From contig NC_084801.1 of the NCBI RefSeq assembly GCF_963169125.1, positions 113,859,061 through 113,923,060 of the forward strand: a stretch of 64,000 nucleotides of DNA, read 5' to 3'. Below the pieces are notes generated by a model. It saw only the letters and a program-made list of their open reading frames with translations. It had not been told where the DNA came from and did not search any database. This document shows positions 46,492 to 58,112 of this stretch, piece by piece; within the stretch, counting starts at the first letter, position 1, and each line of letters begins with the position of its first letter. Source of the DNA: Humulus lupulus (taxonomy: Eukaryota; Streptophyta; Magnoliopsida; Rosales; Cannabaceae). A program made the position numbers and the translations under genes.

Positions 46492-48321
46492 TGTAAGAAA
46501 TTTCATATTACAAAATCTTTATTTGTTTTCATGTAATTTAAAATTATCAAACAAACATGTAAATACCTAGAATATGCTCCTATGAAATTGATACAAAACA
46601 TAGTAAAGTAAAAAAACTTACATTACGCAACAGAACTGGAACAACTCCTTCCTTGAATCTCTCTAACCCTTGATTCCTTTCTGTAGCAGAATATTATCAA
46701 GAGATTGAACTAGATCAACAATACAGTCTTCCTCACCAAGCCTTTGATCAACATAGAACCAGTGAGGGCTGGTTCTCAATACAAGAGAGAGAGATCTAGA
46801 AGAGAAGAAAAAGAGTGAGTGGCCAAGAAAGGATTAGACTGTCTAGATTTTCACTTACCCAATGAATAAACTGAGACTTCCTTATGAAAACCCTAGATAT
46901 CATATTCCTTATATATGAAACTTAATGGGATTTATTTATATTTAAATTTAAATTAATTAAAAAATAACAAACAAAAAATAAAATCATTGGGCTTCCACAA
47001 ATGGACATGGGCTCAATCTCTTTATGTTGAATTTAAATCCCTATTGGGCCTAAATTCAAAATATATTTTTTTATTTATCTTTTAATTAATTAATTAAATC
47101 ATTATTAAAATTAACTAATTATAATTTGAAACTTGATTTAATATTATTTATTTATATTCACACCAATTTATCAATATTAATAAACTTGCCCAAAGATTCT
47201 CTTTTATTATCTAAATCTTATTTCTCTGTAAAATTTTCTAAAATTGACCTAGTCAACTTTAAAAATCCTAATTGATAATTAAATCAATTAATTGAGACAT
47301 TCTCACTGACTTGATCAAAGGTGATGCAAGGACTATGGATCCATGAAATCAAGCTCCAATAAGTTACCGTGAATTTATTTACGAATAATTTCACCACCTT
47401 ATTAATTCCTCGTGACTCCACTATAGACTCGAAATTGAACTCTTGAATTCATAGAATGAATTTTCCAAACCATAAATATGTTATCCATTGTTATAACCAT
47501 TATAGTCAGTCAATCCTCTATCGTGACTTATTAACGAGCTGGGTGTAAATTATTGTTTTACCCTTCATCAGTATTTTATCCTTAACTCCCTCTAAGTTCC
47601 TTATAATTGATATTTTTGTGAACTTAATCACAAAAATGAGATCTCAATCATTTAACATTTTGAACAGAGCAATTAAGGATATCATCTTTTCCCTTTTCAT
47701 ACATAAGTTATAGATTTCATATCTATGAATAATACTCCCACTAAATTACACTACTAAATCTGCAAGATGTAAGTATGGGCTAGATCATAGGGTAAGCTGG
47801 TAACTAACAAGTCAAAAGATTTAAATATTATAATTAGTAGATATTATCACTCAGAATTAAGATCGACTCGACCTATAGTCAACGTTGTGACATTGATTAG
47901 ATTTGATAACAATGATACTTATTTATCTATCAATAATCAATATCAGTCCTAGTCCAATGTAACCAAATACATCTGATCTTATCTACTTGGTCAATTCCTT
48001 GGACAAGACATCACACCCCGAATGTGTAAGCAGATCATATCGTAGATTGCCTAATTATTGGAAATCCAATGCACTGATCTAATTTTAGGACTTTTTCTTT
48101 TGAACATATAATTACAACTATAATCCAATGTGACTTAGTCACTATAATTGCAACTATTTATATATTCGAGATTTTATAAATGTTTGTATTATTCCAATAA
48201 TCATGTATAAAACAAGCAAGCAACATAGTTATCAAACTAAAAAAATTTCTACTACTATTATTGAAAATATAAAATCGCGTTACATGTCTGACATGGTTTT
48301 ATAAGGGCACAAAACCCAATA
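46492..48321 (-). repeat. Copia A 5' LTR
   Basis: 1830 bp, homologous throughout to 15622-17416. Left end TGTAAGAAATTTC; right end CCCAATA where CCCAACA is expected. Target duplication gtgtc follows. Confidence 0.92.
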
Positions 48322-48326
48322 GTGTC

Positions 48327-48410
48327 ATCAATAGTAACTGGAATGGGGTTAACCTAAAATAATATCACACTTAAACTCCACCTAGTCTTCCCTACTTTAT
48401 TTCATCAATT
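48327..48410 (+). pseudogene. Element F integrase C-terminus, second part
   Basis: Directly after the copia A target site the plus strand continues INSNWNGVNLK, the usual gypsy integrase ending (WN-x-x-x-LK). The reading frame is the one left at 15621, which confirms that copia A split this gene. Stops follow at once. Confidence 0.72.
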
Positions 48411-49051
48411 GATCTTATGAGTTCTTTATTCAAAATACACACTGACACCAATCATGCAGGGAGTCAGAACTACATTTGGGCTTGATCCCTGCAAATGGTA
48501 TGTAGGAAGCTTTACGGACCACAACCCCCATTACAGCTTTTTGTATTTTTGTTTTTGACAAACCAGCAAATCAATTAAGAAGATGAACAAGCCCGACCAT
48601 AAACATGTCTAATGACGAGTAACCCATCAAGAATTAATATGAAGAATTCGAAGTCTAAAATAATAAATATATTACACTTAGACTGAGGGACAAGGAGAAG
48701 GTAAGTCAAGTCAGCCCACTATCCAGACAAGACGAACAACAATGTTATAAAATTAGCTAAAAGAACATACCAAGTCTGAATACAACATTCAATCATCTCA
48801 ATAAAATGAACAAAAATACATGATGTTCTTAAATTAAAATATAATAAGCTGACATAAAGCATTCATACGTAATACAAAGCAAAGCTAGATGCTACATAAA
48901 CATACAAAAGAAAACATAATTAGTTCCCATATAGTCATCCAACAAAATTATCATAACAAAGATAGAGTAAACTAGCCATAGGTTAGGAGTCAGTCATCCC
49001 AAGCAGGGACGTCTGTAATCATATCCCCGAAAGAGGCAGACAGATCATCAG
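48411..49051. other. Element F post-pol spacer
   Basis: Contains AACTACATTTGGGCTTGATCC and GGTATGTAGGAAGCTTT near 48470-48515, which resemble a conserved post-pol box of Tat-type elements. The rest is AT-rich without a gene. Confidence 0.5.
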
Positions 49052-50957
49052 CTAGGCAACCTCCTCAGCCTTCATCTGCTGTAACTCGTCGTAATCAGCG
49101 ATGTATTGAGTTATATCCCAGGACTCAGCCTTCCCATCACAATAGTCAATCACCATTTGTCCATGACATTGGAATTCATCCTCCAAGCCAATATCAATCA
49201 GATAGCCTTCCAACATGTCAACCTTAGCTTGAACAGAGCAAAGATCACCCAAGGTAGATTGCAAACGGCTGGCATCTTGCTCCTTAGCAATCAACTCAGC
49301 CTACAACTCCTTATTAACTCTTTCCAATTATAGCGTACAAGTTTTCAAAGCCTAAACTTCAGCACATAAATCTACCCTCTCAGACTTCATTTCTTCAGTT
49401 GCCCTTGCAAAGACTTTATCATCTCATTCGCATATAGAAGGCTCTGAATACCTTATCAAAATGAAAATGAATCAAATCAATCAGTCTGACCATCCAACCT
49501 TACACAATATATTCTCCAAAGCATCTAACATACCTGGAAGGCGTGGGAAATTGACATGGAAAAATATGACTCCTCCCTAAGCTTATCAAACATGGCTTTG
49601 TCCTTAGGCCATAACAGCTTACTAACTTCACCAAGGTGCAGGTCGATCTCGAAATGTGCTGAGGTAGAAGACGATAAAGAGAGCTCTATTTCTCATTAAA
49701 CTAGTTAGTCGGAGAAGCCCGTTTCTTCTTCTTTTAGGTTCGGGAAAGAGGAAGACGAGGTGGATCATCATTAACAACCTCCTTTTCAGCACTTGAACTT
49801 GCACCAATCTGTTCCTTACGTTCTCGAAGATGCTCCATAGCTTCTGAGCCAGCCAGATTCAAACTGAGCGTTCGTTGTACCATAACCAGGTCTGCAAGAT
49901 TCCATTCGGGCAGCTTTGGTTCAGTCAGTAAAAAGAACTCACACCCCAAAATCTTAAGACTTCTTTTGATAAATATAATGCGTGATTAAACACGATTCGT
50001 AGGAAGGGCAATACCTTTGGGATAATGGGTAACCTGACTGAACAAGCAACTATGTTGAAGGTTGGACTCAGACAAGATAACTTGATACTTATGGTCGTCC
50101 TCCAAGAAGCTGAAAAATCGGTCGCCCCTTTCTTGAGCCTCTCGGCACACTCAGGTAAACAGTAAATTGATGCTTGCAAAGGATACAAGGTAACCAATCA
50201 GATAAGAATCAATAAAATTATTTAAAGAAATAAACACCTTGATCATACAAAGACACTCATTAGCATAAGACCATGCATGAGGAATCCCACAACCATCTTG
50301 TAATCCCAACACATTAAGAGGAACAAAAAGGTATCGATCCTTCCAATGTTTGTTACAATCCTTTAGCATGACAATTTGAGTACCTTTCAACCTAGATGAG
50401 AACTGGTACCTACTCTTATCATAGTGATGCTCCTACAAATAGTAATCATGCAACTTCCAGATGAACATGTCATCCTACTGGAAGACCCAGTACAACTGGC
50501 ACGATTACTGAAAGACATGTCAGACAAACCACCTAGAACAAAGGCACTATTTAAGATCGAAAAGACATGAAGTATAAATGGAAATCATCATTTTCTTACC
50601 AGACGGCATGCCATCGAAATAAACTTATTATTACTAGTAGAAAATTTATATTCATTAATCAAACTAGTCTGTCAGACATGTTCTCTAGACTACACCTTAC
50701 TAAAAGGAGCAAAGAGTCAGACTAACTAGTCAGTTATACTAACCACTCAGTCAGACACTACCTCTGCACCAAGCTAAACTACCATCATACATGACAAACA
50801 GTAAAAATGCAAGTTTTTTACTATTAACACAAACAGCGATAGCATGAATTGAACAAAAGTTAAACTTACTAATCATGCAAAAATGACATAAAGATACATA
50901 AGAACACAAAGAACGAAATCGGAACATTCGAAGAAAAGGAAAAAAGGGAAAACTAAC
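49052..50957 (-). pseudogene. Element F antisense gene (aORF), degenerate
   Basis: Opposite to F pol, in the same place as the E3 antisense gene. Pieces on the minus strand: KGTQIVMLKDCNKHWKDRYLF and GIPHAWSYANE at 50151-50390; PECAERLKKGATDFSASW at 49925-50197; PKLPEWNLADLV and LRERKEQIGASSSAEKE at 49734-49949; and a Leu/Gln/Glu-rich C-terminus at 49052-49294 (LQSTLGDLCSVQAKVDMLEGY). GTAAG-type splice sites separate some pieces, for example at about 50597-50602. Stops and frameshifts are present. Identity rests on position, orientation and domain layout like E3; sequence similarity is weak. Confidence 0.6.
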
Positions 50958-51040
50958 CTTTTGAGAGCTTTCTTTAAGACTCCAAGCCAAGCTCCATCAA
51001 AAACTTCACCAAATGTGAGGAAAGTTGAAAACAACATCCA

Positions 51041-51050
51041 CTTTTATAGG
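51041..51050 (-). promoter_or_regulatory. TATA box of element F antisense gene
   Basis: The minus strand reads CCTATAAAAG, with a donor-like AAAAG|GTTAGTTT about 90 bases downstream (50957). The layout parallels E3, with TATA, short exon, then donor. Confidence 0.5.
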
Positions 51051-51144
51051 TACAAAGGGACTGTGATGGATGGCAAGTGTTAACCAATCTAAAGGCTAGA
51101 AACACCACAAATACAAACAAACGAAATTTAATAAATGATACACT

Positions 51145-51625
51145 CAGACCAGCCGGACCTACCGGCCCCACTGACACCACACACACCCACGGGCCATGGC
51201 CCTACGTTCACCTCGGTCACTCGAGCAGTGCTCATTTGTGCAATTTAGACCAGTCAAACCTGCCAACTTTGTCATCACCACGCGCACCCACAGTCCATGG
51301 CCCTACTCGCGCCATAGTCACTCGAACCACTCTCATCCGTGCGAGTTGGACTAGCCCTGCCAACATCACGCACACCCACGAGCCAATGCTCTGCTCGTGA
51401 CTCGGTTACTTGGACCGTGTGCATCCACGGGAGTCGAACTAGCTGGGCTGCCATCCTCGTAGCCATAGACATGTTACCACCTTGGCTGCTCGGCCCGCAC
51501 ACACTCGCACTAGTTGGACTAGCCGACCCTACCATCTTTGCATGCACCCACGGGCCATGGCACTGCGTGCCTTGGCCACCCGGTCCACGCAGCTAGTGAA
51601 ACTAGTCAGACTGCTTGGGCACCTA
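51145..51625. repeat. GC-rich minisatellite, ~80-100 bp unit, about 5 degenerate copies
   Basis: Repeated unit with GGACTAGCC..., CACGCACACCCACGGGCC, ATGGCCCTxCxCGCGCC, GGTCACTCGAACC and CTCATCCGTGCGAG. Copies start near 51145, 51243, 51344, 51430 and 51509. The core CACGGGCCATGGC is near-palindromic. The long open frames predicted on both strands are by-products of GC composition. Confidence 0.7.
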
Positions 51626-51791
51626 AAAAAATAAAGAATTTTATCCTAAAAACCTTGTTCGACATTATAAACTCTCTGGCTAGAATAAATTCCAACCAGA
51701 GAATGAGCGACAAATTGTACTGGACAAAATTTGTCTACATACCTAAAGCCCAATAAGCCAGTCGTACTATCCGGTCAGGCCCAAATTGACA

Positions 51792-53670
51792 TGTAACATC
51801 CTCATAATCTAGGACCGTAAAACTGTGTACTTTAAATAGTGTCAAACTTGCTAATCAAGTCATTTGGTCATAAACGTGTAACTAAGGTTAACGTCAAGGG
51901 TTAGGGTTAAAAAATTTGGTCAAAGGAACTGTTTACTTTTCATTTAAAAGTTTGATACATACATCGAATCCCAAAATATTACAAACAAATATTTAAAAGG
52001 GTATATACAAGTCAAAAGTACAATCAGACGACCTAAGTGGAAAAATAAGGGATACGACCCTAGTTCCTCTGAGATATCCTCGGCCGTGGTGGACAAGCAG
52101 GCGCATATGTACACACCACCACCGAAGCTCTCCAACTCATGGCTTCTCAATCTTTCCTTTTCCCTTACATGGACCACATAGCACCATTCAGCCAAGGCTT
52201 AGCAAGAAAACTTGAACATGTGTATCAACAATAAATATAAATTCCATATACTTATCTAGCATGCCCAGCAGTAATAACCTACTCATGCATGCGTACAATT
52301 ATAAATAAATGATCATTGGATCATTATAGGGCCCACTGCCCTAAATAGTTGACCATAGAGTTAACCACAGGCCCTATGCCCTAGCTATGTGTCCATAGAG
52401 TTACCTGGGGCCCTTGCCCTTAGCTATGAGTAACTAGCCATAGAGCTAGCCAAGCACTTTCTTTTCCAACAACCATAGGGTCGGCCGACGTAATAGTACA
52501 TTCCTGATTGGGCCTAAACCTTTCGACCAATGCGCGGCACGCTATTGCCGCCCTTGACTAATAAGTCAAGCCCTGAGCCATGTATTCAGATACAGACACT
52601 AATACAGGTAAGCATACTTCAAACAATACAAGTATGAATACATATTAATTATATAACACCATCAATTAACGGGACCAACCCCTAACTACGCAGACCATGC
52701 AAACAATCATATAACACTTAGCAAGAAATAGAGTATTAAAGTATTTTTAATCAACAAGCACAACTTAACTCAATCATGTTCATTCTCAGGGGCTCGAGCC
52801 CTAATCACATATATCACGTATTGGGTGCAGTTTTCTTACCTCGGGTCTAAATGCAAAGTATAATAAGAACGAGCCTCTATCACAATCCCGGTTCTGAGCC
52901 CCTAGTGATAATCTCAACTGGAAATCAAATCCTCCTAGCTGCAAAAAATCCAATCCCAAGTTCAGGCCTTCAATTTCCCAAGTTTACATCCTTTAATCCC
53001 CTTAGTTTCCTAAAGAAATCTTCCTAAAAATTGAGAGAGAGTGAGGGAGAGAGAGAGAGAGTCGATTAGGAGAGGGAGCTGATGAGAGTGTTTTGTGTTT
53101 TTTTTTTGTAATTGTGTGGTTTACTTGAGGTTCAAGTAACCTTAAGCTAACCTCGAAGGCTCGGGGTACCAAAATGTCCCCGAGGGTAAAATGGTCAAAA
53201 TTCCCAATATCACCTCCTATTCTTCCTAACTCCATATATATATCCTTGAATATTTATCCACTTTACCCGATAACCGGGTAATGTACTAGATGCCCAGAAT
53301 ACCCCTTGACTCGCCTCTAGTCGGGTATTGAGTCTCGTTGTGACTTTCCCGCTTACTTGCTCCCTAGGATCGTCTCGTGCCGAGTAACCCAAATCAACTC
53401 ACATAATAATGTGGTCTCTCACATATATCACATATATACACATATATACAATTATGCCCATAACAGGCCAAAATATGAAAATTTCCCTTCTAATAAGAAA
53501 TGAGCCCACATGCATATTTAATACACCTAAACATGCATATCTAGTAATATAACTCATATAATCACATAATTACACACAAATATACCACATAAGCACATAA
53601 TTTCCATAAATTACCATCCTGGCCTCCTAATCAAGGCCCTTAGCCTTATTAGGTAATTTGGGACGTTACA
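51792..53670 (-). mobile_element. Solo LTR, Tekay-like second subfamily, TSD tgaca
   Basis: 1879 bp, minus orientation, left end TGTAACATCC and right end GACGTTACA. Perfect 5 bp duplication tgaca (51787-51791, 53671-53675). Removing it and one tgaca restores a unit of the 50 bp minisatellite of element F. Same subfamily as the fragment at 12012-13404. A GA microsatellite lies at 53030-53065. Confidence 0.93.
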
Positions 53671-54178
53671 TGACATATCTTTAGCAAGCGATCAGACTAG
53701 CCAACCAAACCTAATTTTACATATCTCAGGCAGACAGGAAACTAAACTAGCTAGCTCGACCAATTTTACATATCTCAAGCAAGTAGGCAACCAGACTAGC
53801 CAGCCATGCCCAAATTTACTAATCTCAGGCAGGTAAGAACCCAGTCTAGCCAGCCAGCCCAATTTTACATATTTTAGGCAGGCAGGTAGGCAACTAGACT
53901 AGCCAGCCACGCCCAATTTGAAATATGTTAGGCAGGCAGGCAAGTAAGCAACCAAAGTACCAACCAGCCTAATTTTACATATCTCAGGCAAGCAGGCAAC
54001 CAGACTAGCCAGCCAGGCCCAATTTAACATATCTCATGCAGGAAAACAACAAGACTAGACAGTCAAGCACAATTTGACATATCTCAGGCAGGTAGGCAAC
54101 TAGACTATCCGACCAGAGCTAGTTTTACATATCTCATGCAGGTAAGCAGGCAACCAGACTAGCCAGCCAGGTGGCCAA
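53671..54178 (+). repeat. 50 bp minisatellite in element F 3' region, about 10 copies
   Basis: Units of about 49-55 bp built from ACATATCTCAGGCAGG, GGCAACCAGACTAGCC and AGCCAGGCCCAATTTT, repeated about ten times. One further unit half lies left of the solo LTR at 51765-51791 (GGTCAGGCCCAAATTGACA). Unit length varies through extra GGCAG or GTAA steps. Confidence 0.9.
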
Positions 54179-54182
54179 TATT

Positions 54183-54680
54183 TGTTATATGGACCATTCA
54201 ACAATCAATCCATACCTAGACCTGAATTCGAATGCATTAGTCAGCCAATAACGTTGAAACATTCAAGACACACGTCACCTTTCCCATGAAACTCAGAAGG
54301 GAACTGACTGGAGCGAGTCAGACGGATCAAGAAGATGAAAAAGTCACGGGATGAAGGATGGCTATAAGAGAAACTCGAAGGGTTCCTAGAGGGGGATCGA
54401 AAAATAAACAATAAAATTATTCTCTCCCAAGCGATATTCTCTCTAATCGAATCAGCCAAACCAATCATCCATCTACGACCTTTCTTTTATCCTAAGTCAT
54501 TGTCTCTGTCACTATTAGTCAACTCGCCTCATCCTTATTACTATTTCATTATTTTTACATTACTTTACATTATTTACTATTATAATCTGACTGACTTGAG
54601 CGTCAGAGTCCCTTTGGCTGACACCCCATTGGTGCTCCCAATTGAACTATAGTCTCATGCTTTTGTCATTGATAGGTTGC
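54183..54680 (+). repeat. Probable element F 3' LTR
   Basis: Follows the minisatellite. It contains ACTTGAGCGTCAGAGTCCC, TTGGCTGACACCCC and GGTGCTCCC (about 54594-54640), a recurrent R/U5 block of Tat-type LTRs. Neither end is sharply defined. The last bases, GGTTGCTGGTGCC, resemble a PBS-proximal sequence, so a 5' LTR of another element is possible. Confidence 0.5.
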
Positions 54681-55333
54681 TGGTGCCTGATAAGTATCGA
54701 ATTTTTCTATTTTTAATTCATCATTCTTATATGATTATACACTTAATTATTTTTTTTATATATGAATAATAAGTTTATTTTGTGTTTTTAGGACTTCCAA
54801 GACATTTGGGTGAAAAATAATAAATTTGAGATGTTTTACTAGCAATGGTTAAACTCAAAATTACAAGTCTGAAACTTCACACTTTATTTTGATAATTTTC
54901 TAGTACTCTTTTGAAAATCTTTCAAGACATAGGTTTTATATCTTTTTCTTAGCTTTCAATAGCTTTTTGAATCGTCCAATTCCAAGTTATATCGATGAAG
55001 TTATGGTTAAAATACCATACCATCAGTGGCTACAACTGAAGAAAAGTAAACAAACGGAAAAATTACTACAGCCGCGGCTAGCCTTATTCCAGGTCACGGC
55101 CTGGGGGACAAAATGCAGTGGCTGCGGCTAGAAATTTCCCAGGCTGCAGCCGAAACCCAATTTTTTTGGAAAATATATGTTCCAGTGGCAGTGGTCGTTA
55201 ATTTCGTTAATTTTTTAATTTTAAATGTAATTTTGAAAGGACTATAGAAGAGGTTAGGGTTCACTTTTAATATAACTTTGGATTGTGAATTTTAGAGGCT
55301 AGAGCGGCAGAGGAGAAGAAAAAACTTATCATC
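54681..55333. other. Unassigned segment left of E4
   Basis: No coding signal. 55065-55165 has three linked GC palindromic motifs (CAGCCGCGGCTAG, GGTCACGGCC, GGCTGCAGCC) in AT-rich surroundings, like the clusters in the Tekay LTRs. It may be part of a further LTR. The last five bases, tcatc, would be the E4 target duplication. Confidence 0.4.
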
Positions 55334-57690
55334 TGTAATGCCCCAAAATCCCTAATGAGGTTTAATGGTCGGATTAATAGGTCGGGAGGGCCATAATTGA
55401 TTTATTATGCAATTAAATGATTATATGCATGATTATGTGAATTATATTATCATATGATGATAAATGCATGCATGTGGGTCCATTTTTCATTATAAGGGCA
55501 TTTCGGTAATTTGGCCCATTAAGGGCATATTTTTATATTTTCATGCATGTTGGTGAATTATTGATGAGACCACATTATAATGTGGATATGTTCAAGCTAT
55601 TCAGCATGAGACAATCTTTGAATACTGGTTACTAGTTTGGTCATAACAGGGTTAATTTCAGGGCATAGGGTGAGTCTCAGGGTAATTTGATGATTAGTGC
55701 ATCACCAGGAATTAAAGGGTAATGGCGTATGATTTATTAGCATTTGAGAATATTGTAAATAGCTGGAATTGGAGGACATTAATTATAATTAACGAGATAG
55801 GCAGGAAAGGACGTTTTTACACTTGTTATCCTTAAGAGGGAATTTAATGACCTAGGGGCATTTCGATCTTTTGACCATGGGATATACAAGGGAATCAAGC
55901 CTTACGGATCTAGGATTGTGTTCTACCATTGAAGAGGGTTTAATCTTGAGCTTGAGGTAAGATTTTAGCCATGGAAACTCTGGTTTTTACTCTGTTTTTC
56001 ACTAATTTTCAGTTGGGATTTTTGGATTGGATAGTTGAGAATTCATTGAAGTGTTTGGAAAAGTTTGATTGGGTTTTGATGCGTAGGACTTGTAGAATAA
56101 ATTTTTGGGTTCATTTGTGAGTTTGGTTGAGGTTTGGAATCAGTTCTTGAAGATTGGAAATTGGAGAAGTCGAAGGGGAAAAACAAGGGCTGAAACACCC
56201 TAGCTCTAGCGCTACATTGCCCAAGGATGGGCGCTATAGCGCTGTCTAGGGCATGTGAGCCCTGCTTGTAGCACTAGGGGGCAGCACTATAGCGCTACCC
56301 TATTTTTCCAAGGTACTATTTTGGGTACTTTCAACGGTTTTTGGCTCGGGGTTTCAATTCCTAGGGCTCGGGATCGAATCTACTAACCGTTTGAGTACGA
56401 TTCGAGGTTCCTGGAGCGAGGTTTTAGATCATGAACCTTTTACTATTGATTTTATTGATGGAGTTGCTTATTTGGTTGTGATTAGGTGACCGGTAAGGGA
56501 TCAAAGGATCGATGATTCTCAAGGGTCGTTTTTAACTTGTTTCACGCTCAAACTAGAGGTAAGAAAACTGCACCCAATATGTGACATGCATGGTTATTGA
56601 TGAGGCACGTTGAGTGCTCTAAATGTGGACATTGATTGCATATTAAATGCTTCGCAATCTTGCTTACTTGTGAGTGGCACTGACTTATTAGTCAGAATCG
56701 GCAATGGTGTCAGTACTGACTGTGAAGCTGTGACTCATTAGTCAAGTTCGGCAGTAGTACTGAGCACTGTTCCTATGGTATTGGCTTATGAGTCAAGAAC
56801 AGTATTAGCGTGTTTAGCACAAGCCAAAAAGATTAGATCTAATCGACATAAGCATTATTGTCATAAGCATGAAATGCTTGACAGACCTTAAGTTCGATGA
56901 AAACAAAAGCGCTTGTCTAGTATAAAGGTTAGTTACTTAGAGCCAGGGCCAGAAAGCCCAGGTGATTGCATCGTCACATGGCTATGGGTGCGGAGCCCAA
57001 GTTCGTGACTCACTCATTAGTCACTCATTTGATTCAAGTTCGTGACTCCATAGTCACTTATCTAGTTTAAGTTCGTGACTTACTCATCAGTCACTTATAT
57101 AATTAGGGTTACACGCCCCAGCATGATTATTAGAATCTCGATACCATCTGATTAGGGCTACACGCCCCAGCATGATTATTAGACTCTTGATATTATTTGA
57201 TTAGGGCTACAAGCCCAGTATGATTATCATAATCATCAATTGATATTGTATACATGCAGTAATGAGTTTTCTTGTTGAGCCTTGGCTCACAGGTGCTATG
57301 TGGTGCAGGTAAAGGGAAAGAAAAGCTCACCCAGCCTTGAGTGGAGAGCTTAGGCGACGATGTGTACATATGCGGCCGCTTGACCACCACAGCCAAGGTG
57401 TTTCTTAGGGGAACTAGGGGTTAACCCTATTTTTGCCGCTTAGGTTGGCGGGTTGTAATTTTTACACTTTAATGACCATTTTGGATTGTAAATAACTTGT
57501 AAACATTTTTTTGGGCCCATCTATAGTTTTATGTTTTAAATAAAATATATCCTTTCCTTTTGATCGAGAATTTTTCACCCTGGCCTATTAATAACACCTA
57601 GATGCACGTTTATAACCAAATGACTCATTTAGCGAGTTAAGCACTGTTTAAAGTTCATAGTAACGGTCTGGGAGTAACCAGGGCGTTACA
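55334..57690 (+). repeat. E4 5' LTR
   Basis: 2357 bp, TGTAATGCCCC to GGGCGTTACA. Homologous in layout to the solo LTRs: AGGTAAGAAAACTGCACCC at 56558, and CCTTGGCTCACAGGTGCTA before GTGCAG at 57308. Three tandem copies of a block with TTCGTGACTxxxTxxTCA...CACT lie at 57000-57090, and two with TACACGCCCCAGCATGATTA at 57112-57180. Confidence 0.9.
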
Positions 57691-57693
57691 ACA

Positions 57694-57705
57694 TGGCATC
57701 AGGGT
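57694..57705 (+). promoter_or_regulatory. E4 primer binding site
   Basis: TGGCATCAGGGT three bases after the LTR; the intact family form TGGTATCAGAGC is initiator-Met tRNA type. Confidence 0.8.
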
Positions 57706-58112
57706 TCCTGTAGACTGGCTGGGCATGTAGACTCACCACTGAAGACAAGCTCGACTCATGGTTTTGTAACTATTTATGTGGTTATATATTTAACTGCTTA
57801 AATAAAGCATAAATGCTTTACCTGTCTACATGAAATACATTAATAAGGTTGGGCCTTGACAACTGCATCATAAGCAAGAACGTGCTTATTAGTACTAATA
57901 TTGCTTGAACATATTAGTATTATTCATTATGAATTATTAACTGATACGTGTTAAATGCTAAATTCTATGATCATGTATCCATTTGTATACCTGTATAATT
58001 GTGGAATATGGGTGAATATCTGTTGATCTTGGACCGTGAGGCGACAAGAGGTTTAGTTATCACTACCTAACTGGCCGCATTTACTATTGCAACAAGTTTT
58101 AAGTTGATAAGA

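Larger units (their letters stand above)
15622..48321 (-). mobile_element. Copia A: Ty1/copia element, TSD gtgtc, split by copia B
   Basis: Both LTRs are present: 3' LTR 15622-17416 and 5' LTR 46492-48321, beginning TGTTGGGTTTTAT and ending TTACA on the minus strand. A perfect 5 bp duplication gtgtc flanks it (15617-15621, 48322-48326). The internal region reads gag, integrase, RT, RNase H from right to left, the copia order. It inserted in the integrase C-terminus of element F and was itself opened by copia B at 17503. All frames are broken. Excluding copia B it is about 9.3 kb. Confidence 0.93.

Noticed and set aside
48411..49050. Possible tRNA or small RNA gene
   Set aside because: No cloverleaf or pol III boxes could be made out; only the post-pol box of a Tat element is recognisable.
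51077..51596. Open frames on both strands with Pro/Thr/His-rich products
   Set aside because: By-products of a GC-rich tandem repeat; the repeated peptide units follow the DNA repeat.
53676..54178. CRISPR-like array
   Set aside because: The regular 50 bp units have no distinct spacers; it is a minisatellite in a plant retroelement.
55329..57695. 55334-57690 as another solo LTR
   Set aside because: The flanks tcatc and acatg differ, and a PBS plus gag follow, so it is a 5' LTR of an element that continues.
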